Assembly (NCBI GenBank): GCA_016718805.1 | Contig: JADKCP010000005.1 | Coordinates: 1 to 64,000, forward strand | Direction of reading: 5' to 3' | Origin: Bacteroidota bacterium | GTDB lineage: Bacteria > Bacteroidota > Bacteroidia > UBA4408 | Length of the DNA: 64,000 bases | Shown here: positions 58,559 through 64,000 of the stretch, in pieces | Position numbering within the stretch: the first letter of the stretch is position 1 | How the letters are laid out: every line of letters starts with the position of its first letter | The notes under the pieces: model-generated | Databases searched by the model: none | What the model saw: only the letters and a program-made list of their open reading frames with translations | What the model was told of the DNA's origin: nothing | Translations under genes and position numbers: made by a program

Positions 58559-60976
58559 ATGAAAAATTTATTTGCCTGCTTTTTTTCAGTTTTCATACTA
58601 AACGTTAATGCTCAATTACCGGCAAATTTGCCAGCTCAAGGTTTAATTGGCTGGTATCCATTTAATGGCAATAGCAACGACGAGAGCGGATTTGCAAATC
58701 ATGCAGTTGCTGGCACCAATGTGACACTCACTAATGACCGCTACAACATTCCTAATTCGGCTTATAATTTTGCAGGACTAAGCCAACTTCTTATTCCTGC
58801 TGCACCTTATACTCCATTCGACAGCAGTTTCACACTTTCCTTGTGGTTTCGATCAACCAACAATACCCGCCAACAACCTATAAATATTAACGATGGTAAC
58901 TTATACACCAGCAATTTAAATTTTGCGTTTAATAATTCAGGAGGGAATTTTGTTTTTTGGAATAGCCAAGGAAGCAACAATATTGTGAGTGGCAATGTGG
59001 GCGAATTCACAGATGGATTTTGGCACAATGTAATTTTTTTAAGAGAGGATTCTATTGTGAAACTTTATTTCGATGGTGTGTTGGGCGGTACTAAAACCTA
59101 CAAGTTGCCAATTGGTAATAACAGCGCTATTTCGTTGAGCAATGGCTCCTACTCTTGGAAAGGCGACTTGGATGACTTTGCCATTTACAACCGTGCATTA
59201 ACTACTGCAGAAATTGATTCGTTAAACGATCTCACTAATCCTGATATTGTAATTTCAACTCCTACCGCTACCGATGCTTTTCCTGTTGGGTATGCCGATA
59301 CCATTCGCTGGATAAATAAATTCATGATTAACAAAGTGCGTATTGAATATTCATTAGATGGAGGAAACAGCTATTATTTGCTAAAAGACAGTGTTACATC
59401 TGCTTTGCGCGAATACATTTGGATTACTCCTAACTTGCCCGGAAACACTTGTATAATTAAAATAACCGACATCTCTGATTCTACAAAATATGATTTGAGT
59501 GCTCCATTTTTAATTAGCAAATACAAATGGCAATCGGTAACTAATTCAGGACCTTTTTCAATACGCGATGGTGCAGGTGCCTACGCGTTTAACGATTCGA
59601 TGTACCTAGTTGGAGGTTGGAACCCAACTGATCCTAACAATTATCCGTTAGTTACAAACAACGAAGTATGGCGCTCGCACGATGGCGCAAATTGGAGCCT
59701 TATTTCGAGTGGGCCATGGGAACCAAGACATACTTTTGGGCACCTTGTGTACAACAATAAAATGTGGATTTTGGGTGGTGATGAATTGCAATACCATTGG
59801 CAAAAGGATGTGTGGAACAGCAGTGATGGGGTTAACTGGACCTTGCTCAGCGATACCGTTCCCTGGGGCGAACGCATGACACACCTTAGCTGTGTTTTCG
59901 ACAATAAAATGTGGGTAATGGGTGGTCAAAAAATTGTTGGATGGAGCAATGTAAAAGACACGGCCTACAACGATGTTTGGAGCAGCACCGACGGTATAAA
60001 CTGGACACAGGTAACACAACATGCAGGCTGGTCGCCACGTGCGCAAATACAAGGAGAGGTTGTATTTGATAATAAAATGTGGGTACTCGGCGGAGGAACT
60101 TACAATGGTGTGCGTAAATTTTATAACGATGTGTGGAATACGAGCGATGGTATAAACTGGAATTTAGTAACAGCAAATGCACCCTGGGCACCTCGTCAAT
60201 ACCATGAAGTAGCAGTTTTTGACTCGGCTATTTGGGTGATGGATGGCTACGATGCTGTGAATGGAAACAGAAACGATGTGTGGTACAGTTACAACGGATT
60301 AGATTGGCATAACTTACGAGGCACACCTTGGCCTCCGCGTCATGCTGCATCAGTTTTTAATCACGATGAATCGCTTTGGATGGTAGCTGGTAATTTATGG
60401 AATGATGCATGGCGATTGAACAATATTGTTTGTGTTCCATTAAGCTCACAACCGCTTGATACAACTTTGCTAACCGGCGATACAGCTACTTTTAGTGTAA
60501 GTACCACCCAAAATAATGTGCTGTTTCAATGGCAAATTGATAGCATGGGTGTTTGGCAAAACCTCGTTGATTCAGGGCAGTATGCAGGAGCAACCAGCAA
60601 TACCTTAAGCATAAACAATTTAACGCTGTGGAACGATAGTGTTTTTATACGTTGTATTGCAACTAAAGGATTGTGCAGCGATACTTCTGCTAAAGCCATT
60701 TTGCAAGTTGATTCGGGAGTAGGAATTGCCCCAATTAAAAGAAAAGAAAGTACTACTATTTTGTATCCTAATCCTACTCAGCAAACCTTGTATGTAAAAT
60801 CGGATAAAACTGATATTGGAGCTATCTACTATGTATTTGACTGCTATGGGAAATTAGTTTTAAGTGGTCGAATTAGCAATGAAGTAATTGCAATCAATAC
60901 CTTGCCGCTTAGTTCAGGTTTATATTTGATGCGCATTGGAGAACACTTTAAGAAAAGCTTTACTGTTCAACGCTAA
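58559..60976 (+). CDS. Large secreted protein: LamG, Kelch-like repeats and type IX sorting domain
   Basis: An 805-residue protein: signal peptide (about 1-18), LamG/concanavalin-like domain (about 25-230, GLIGWYPFNGNSNDESGFAN), an unassigned stretch, Kelch-like repeats (about 340-620, each with DGxNWxxxxxxxPWxxR and NKMWVxGG), an Ig-like part, and a C-terminal T9SS domain (YPNPTQQTLYVKSDKT, LSSGLYLMRIGEH). Surface adhesin or glycan-binding role is likely. It splits the HisF/HisH pair, in the opposite direction. Confidence 0.88.
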   Translation: MKNLFACFFSVFILNVNAQLPANLPAQGLIGWYPFNGNSNDESGFANHAVAGTNVTLTNDRYNIPNSAYNFAGLSQLLIPAAPYTPFDSSFTLSLWFRSTNNTRQQPININDGNLYTSNLNFAFNNSGGNFVFWNSQGSNNIVSGNVGEFTDGFWHNVIFLREDSIVKLYFDGVLGGTKTYKLPIGNNSAISLSNGSYSWKGDLDDFAIYNRALTTAEIDSLNDLTNPDIVISTPTATDAFPVGYADTIRWINKFMINKVRIEYSLDGGNSYYLLKDSVTSALREYIWITPNLPGNTCIIKITDISDSTKYDLSAPFLISKYKWQSVTNSGPFSIRDGAGAYAFNDSMYLVGGWNPTDPNNYPLVTNNEVWRSHDGANWSLISSGPWEPRHTFGHLVYNNKMWILGGDELQYHWQKDVWNSSDGVNWTLLSDTVPWGERMTHLSCVFDNKMWVMGGQKIVGWSNVKDTAYNDVWSSTDGINWTQVTQHAGWSPRAQIQGEVVFDNKMWVLGGGTYNGVRKFYNDVWNTSDGINWNLVTANAPWAPRQYHEVAVFDSAIWVMDGYDAVNGNRNDVWYSYNGLDWHNLRGTPWPPRHAASVFNHDESLWMVAGNLWNDAWRLNNIVCVPLSSQPLDTTLLTGDTATFSVSTTQNNVLFQWQIDSMGVWQNLVDSGQYAGATSNTLSINNLTLWNDSVFIRCIATKGLCSDTSAKAILQVDSGVGIAPIKRKESTTILYPNPTQQTLYVKSDKTDIGAIYYVFDCYGKLVLSGRISNEVIAINTLPLSSGLYLMRIGEHFKKSFTVQR

Positions 60977-61030
60977 TCAGTTTTACTAATCGCCACATTT
61001 TTTAAGTGGATGAAAGAAGTTACTTGCTAA

Positions 61031-61642
61031 CTATATTTTCGCAAAACTTTCTAAAAAGCGCATACCAAATTTGTGGCTTTTTTCGGGATGAAATTGTGCT
61101 CCAAAAATATTGTCTTTTTCTATTCCTGAGTCGAAACTCGAGCCGTAATTGGTTTTAAGAATGGAATGTGCTTCGTTTTCAACTTTTACGTAATAGGAAT
61201 GCACAAAATAAAAGCGCGATTCCTCCACAAAATTTTCGGTTAATTTACTTTTAGAAGCAGGATGAGCTATGTTCCAACCCATGTGCGGAATTTTAAGATT
61301 TTGTGCTTCTGTAAACTTAAATGCAAGTGTTTGAGCCGGAATCCAACCAAGCCCCTTTTCTTTTCCTTCTTCACTCGAATTGGTCAGCAATTGCATTCCC
61401 AAACAAATTCCTAAAACGGGAACTTTTTCAATTAGTGCCTTTTTATCCAACACCGCCCTAAATCCTCCTTCATTAATGCGATTCATGGCAGCATCAAAGG
61501 AACCTACACCGGGTAATAAAAGTTTACTTGCCTTTTCAATTTCAGTAATATCTGAACTGATGCAACTTTCAACTCCAATGCGTTTAAACATATTTTGTAC
61601 GGAGCCCAAATTGCCCATTCCATAATTCACAATGGTTATCAT
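61031..61642 (-). CDS. hisH: HisH-like glutamine amidotransferase subunit
   Basis: A 203-residue class I amidotransferase: GMGNLGSVQNMFKRIG, the nucleophile elbow VLGICLGMQLLT (Cys), and GAQFHPEKSHKFG (His, Glu). It releases ammonia from glutamine for its HisF-like partner. Compared with histidine operons, the gene is isolated from all other his genes and sits near a WbpG-type gene, which points to use in an envelope sugar pathway. Confidence 0.88.
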   Translation of the reverse strand: MITIVNYGMGNLGSVQNMFKRIGVESCISSDITEIEKASKLLLPGVGSFDAAMNRINEGGFRAVLDKKALIEKVPVLGICLGMQLLTNSSEEGKEKGLGWIPAQTLAFKFTEAQNLKIPHMGWNIAHPASKSKLTENFVEESRFYFVHSYYVKVENEAHSILKTNYGSSFDSGIEKDNIFGAQFHPEKSHKFGMRFLESFAKI

Positions 61643-61727
61643 ATCAACTGCTTTTAATGCAAACTAAATCGGGCAACAAAGTTAATTTTTGTTTGCATTC
61701 GTGGAAATCATTCGTGTGTTAGTGTTG

Positions 61728-62729
61728 TCAATTCAATCGCTCTTTAAGCCAGGGCACTATATACTTAGCTAGTTCGGTTTGACCTTTGGCGGTTAAGTGT
61801 ATATCATTTTCAAAATACAAACGATAAGAAGCAGTATCACATGTTCTAAATTTTTCTAATGGATTCGCTGTTACTGACATTGAATTAGACTGTAATTCCT
61901 TTTTCAGTAGAGTATAAAAAGGATAATCGCTAGTATCCGTATAAAGTTGCTCATTAATTACGGCTCCTAATTCCTTAAAATGATTTGCATAATGTTCATT
62001 AACTTGCGTACAATGTGGAACAATTACAAGCAACAAAGGAATTTTTTTTGCTTGTAAATATCCGTTCAAATACTTCAATTCCTGAATGTACTTGTGCTGT
62101 GCATGTTTGTATTTTTCATTCAAATAAATAATTGAAGCAGGCAAGCTTGAATCGGCTTGCAAATAGAGTTTTTCACGAGGTGAAAACTGTAGCGCTGAAA
62201 ACACATCAACAGAACTTGCTTTTTCTTGCTCCTTGTTTATTCCAAGTAAGAAGCTTAATTGTCCTGCTTTGTAATTGAGATAACGCAAGCTATACAAATA
62301 GTTGCACAGTTTCCAATAGACCGATCTGGTAAAGGATACTGTTTTAAAATTAACCGGCTTTTCAATATCCGTTAAATCATTCCCAACATATACCTGATAC
62401 AGCACTAAGGAAGGATTCACTTGATTTACTCTGTAATCAAGCATTGCAGAAACTTCTTGAATTCCGGTTCCTGAAACAGCTGCATTTACCAATTCAAATT
62501 GTGGAAATGAATCGCGCAAGTTTTTAACATAGGAATCAGGCGAAGCACTAAATGAATCGCCAAAAATGAGTACCGTTTTTTTGGAATCCTTTTTAAAGGT
62601 TGAATTCAACAGGTTTAACTCGGCACGATAAAAATCAATCCAATAATATCGGTAAGAAATTTCGAGTAACAACAAAGCAATAAACAAACTAATACAAATG
62701 GAAGCAGTTAGTTTGAATGCTTTTTTCAT
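61728..62729 (-). CDS. SGNH/GDSL-type hydrolase, membrane-anchored
   Basis: Started at ATG 62729 (MKKAFKLTASICISLFIALL), ignoring a TTG upstream; 333 residues. One N-terminal membrane anchor, then an SGNH-like domain: TVLIFGDSFSASPDSYVKNL (block I with the Ser), VGNDL (Gly-Asn-Asp block) and FENDIHLTAKGQTELAKY with the Asp-x-x-His. It probably acts on acyl groups of an extracytoplasmic glycan. It lies between hisH and the WbpG-type gene on the same strand. Confidence 0.78.
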   Translation of the reverse strand: MKKAFKLTASICISLFIALLLLEISYRYYWIDFYRAELNLLNSTFKKDSKKTVLIFGDSFSASPDSYVKNLRDSFPQFELVNAAVSGTGIQEVSAMLDYRVNQVNPSLVLYQVYVGNDLTDIEKPVNFKTVSFTRSVYWKLCNYLYSLRYLNYKAGQLSFLLGINKEQEKASSVDVFSALQFSPREKLYLQADSSLPASIIYLNEKYKHAQHKYIQELKYLNGYLQAKKIPLLLVIVPHCTQVNEHYANHFKELGAVINEQLYTDTSDYPFYTLLKKELQSNSMSVTANPLEKFRTCDTASYRLYFENDIHLTAKGQTELAKYIVPWLKERLN

Positions 62730-62768
62730 TTGCAAATTGTATGAAATGCTTGTGTGTTTCTGTTACAA

Positions 62769-63941
62769 TTAATTTTGCTTGACAGGAAAACAATATTTCA
62801 AATAAAAACTCATCGGTACAAGGTTAGCTTTTGCCAACACAGCAAACAAAGGACGGAGCATTTCAAATCGCTTTTTGTAAGTAGGAAATTCGTACCACGA
62901 TTTGGGAGGCAAGGCCATTACTCTGTTAAATTCATCATCGCTCAATTCGAGTCGCTTTTTAAAATACGACAGCAATTCAGCTTCTAAATGAGGTTCAGTA
63001 TTGTACTCTGCCCATGCTGCTTCGCGCGTCATTACGCCATTTCTTACCAAAGCCGAAAGGGTGTTATTTCGAAAATCGGTAGTAAACTTTTGCGGCATGT
63101 AATAGCTATGGAAAAAAGCAGTCATTCGATTTTCCAAATGATGACCTCCATAATATTGCCAACCAAATTCCTTTTCTAAAAAAGCACGTGCATCTTCTTT
63201 GTTGTATGCCATGTACCAATAAGGTCGAATTTTTTTAATCCGCAAAAAAAGTATCGAGTACATAAACCTCCAAAAAGTCATCAAAGGATAGGTTTTCATT
63301 GGACGTTTGCCAAATCGTTTATGAATGGATTGTATGTATTTTCCATCAAAATAATTTCGTCCAACCGGAGAAATTCCTTCTGTAATAAATGAATGCCCTT
63401 CGAGCACATAGCTAATTTTGTGCTTCGCTGCTGCACGGTACATGGTTTCGGCCAAAGCCAAATCAGTTGCTGCTTCAATCTCAGCTACACTGGCATAAAA
63501 AAAGGCGCGAAAAATATCGTCAGCTTCTTTATTATCCACCACATGTGTATACAAATCAACTTTTAGTTTGCCCAATACTTTACGAATATTTTCGGTAGCA
63601 ATGGCTGAGTTCCAAGTATTGTCGTAATGCACAGCAAGCGGGCGTAAACCCCATTGAATCGCCAAATGTAGCATGTACGATGAATCGGTACCTCCACTCA
63701 CTCCTACTACACAATCGTAAGTTTTGCCTTTGCCTTTTCTTTTTATTTCGGCAATAATTTCCTGCAATTTTGCTTCTCCTGCTTGCTCACCGGTTCCGTA
63801 TTGTTGCTTTAAATCATCAACTTGTTTGCAATAATTGCATACACCCTTTTCATCAAAGCTAATGCTGGCAACACGTTCGTCGTAAATGCAACGGCTGCAA
63901 ATTTTAACACTTGCTTTGGTAATATCTTGATTTTGTATCAT
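62769..63941 (-). CDS. N-acetyl sugar amidotransferase (WbpG/PseA-like)
   Basis: A 390-residue protein: zinc-type Cys pairs near the N-terminus (CSRCIYDERV, CNYCKQVDD), a PP-loop ATPase motif VGVSGGTDSSYMLHLA, and later YNKEDARAFLEKEFGWQYYG. In WbpG-type systems this enzyme and HisH/HisF-like subunits convert a sugar N-acetyl group to an acetamidino group in O-antigen or flagellin sugars. Gene order and the nearby pair support this. It starts 2 bp after the end of the acyltransferase gene. Confidence 0.88.
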   Translation of the reverse strand: MIQNQDITKASVKICSRCIYDERVASISFDEKGVCNYCKQVDDLKQQYGTGEQAGEAKLQEIIAEIKRKGKGKTYDCVVGVSGGTDSSYMLHLAIQWGLRPLAVHYDNTWNSAIATENIRKVLGKLKVDLYTHVVDNKEADDIFRAFFYASVAEIEAATDLALAETMYRAAAKHKISYVLEGHSFITEGISPVGRNYFDGKYIQSIHKRFGKRPMKTYPLMTFWRFMYSILFLRIKKIRPYWYMAYNKEDARAFLEKEFGWQYYGGHHLENRMTAFFHSYYMPQKFTTDFRNNTLSALVRNGVMTREAAWAEYNTEPHLEAELLSYFKKRLELSDDEFNRVMALPPKSWYEFPTYKKRFEMLRPLFAVLAKANLVPMSFYLKYCFPVKQN

Positions 63942-63943
63942 GC

Positions 63944-64000
63944 TTATTCTAGTATTCTAGCCGGGTTTCCTGCAATTTTGCTTCCGGCCGGAAATGATTT
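63944..64000 (-). CDS. Hexapeptide-repeat acyltransferase, C-terminal end only
   Basis: Only the last 18 codons lie in the window, ending at TAA 63946-63944: KSFPAGSKIAGNPARILE. The G-x-PA-x-x-x-x-GNPA-x end is the standard C-terminus of left-handed beta-helix acetyltransferases that modify nucleotide sugars. It overlaps the start region of the WbpG-type gene closely (2 bp apart) and probably belongs to the same envelope-glycan operon. Confidence 0.7.
   Translation of the reverse strand, partial: KSFPAGSKIAGNPARILE

Noticed and set aside
1..64000. tRNA, rRNA or riboswitch
   Set aside because: I looked for cloverleaf patterns, rRNA-like conserved stretches and common riboswitch cores and saw none. 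A covariance search would be needed to exclude small ones.

Overview
The window is about 64 kb of low-GC DNA (roughly one third G+C by eye). It almost certainly comes from a member of the Bacteroidota. The signs are C-terminal secretion/sorting domains of the type IX system on four secreted proteins, promoters of the Bacteroidota type (TTTG, about 20 nt, TAnnTTTG), a lipid A/Kdo gene (waaA), lnt, and an ECF sigma operon. I cannot name the genus.

Left third (1 to about 22.6 kb): an integron-like gene-cassette array. Small plus-strand genes are separated by about a dozen copies of a ~205-bp site. Each site has imperfect outer arms of about 30 nt, an inner 14-bp stem built from ATATTGCAATAT palindromes, a left boundary ending in AAC and a right boundary starting with GTT. 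The first 6 to 15 nt of most cassettes are the reverse complement of their last nt just before the next site, as expected for cassettes excised as circles at attC sites. Cassette cargo: small membrane proteins, a RelE/Gp49-type toxin with HTH antitoxin, a GNAT-like protein with a 54-aa partner, a type II restriction-modification system with its own control protein, two GIY-YIG proteins, a T9SS-sorted protein, and a class D beta-lactamase lipoprotein. No integrase is present. Site orientation places it off the left edge, and the sites decay progressively to the right. Four insertion sequences sit in the array: two decayed IS3-family copies, an IS1595-family element with passenger genes, and an IS110-family element. 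The IS110 element lies inside an attC site, and its upstream non-coding end contains all four segments expected of a bridge RNA, two matching the attC target and two matching its own ends.

Middle (about 20 to 34 kb): accessory DNA with relic attC sequence, toxin-antitoxin debris, a PF00144 serine hydrolase, glyoxalase-fold proteins, a TPR/SpoIIE phosphatase, a waaA / CMP-sugar synthetase convergent pair, an Ntn amidase and several proteins of unknown function. One START-domain gene is broken by an amber codon behind a striking promoter/operator.

Right half (34 to 64 kb): an ordinary core region with intact genes. It holds tyrosine/homogentisate catabolism (hmgA, a peroxiredoxin, hpd) next to preA; a sulfatase and a YHYH protein exported by T9SS; an ECF sigma operon ending in an MbnP-like protein and an MbnH/MauG-like di-heme protein; an M1 aminopeptidase; hemH; lpd; lnt; and an envelope-glycan group (WbpG-type amidotransferase, HisH- and HisF-like subunits, a GT-C-like membrane protein, an SGNH hydrolase, the end of a hexapeptide acyltransferase). 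Because these genes are intact, the frameshifts in the array are more likely real decay than sequencing error.
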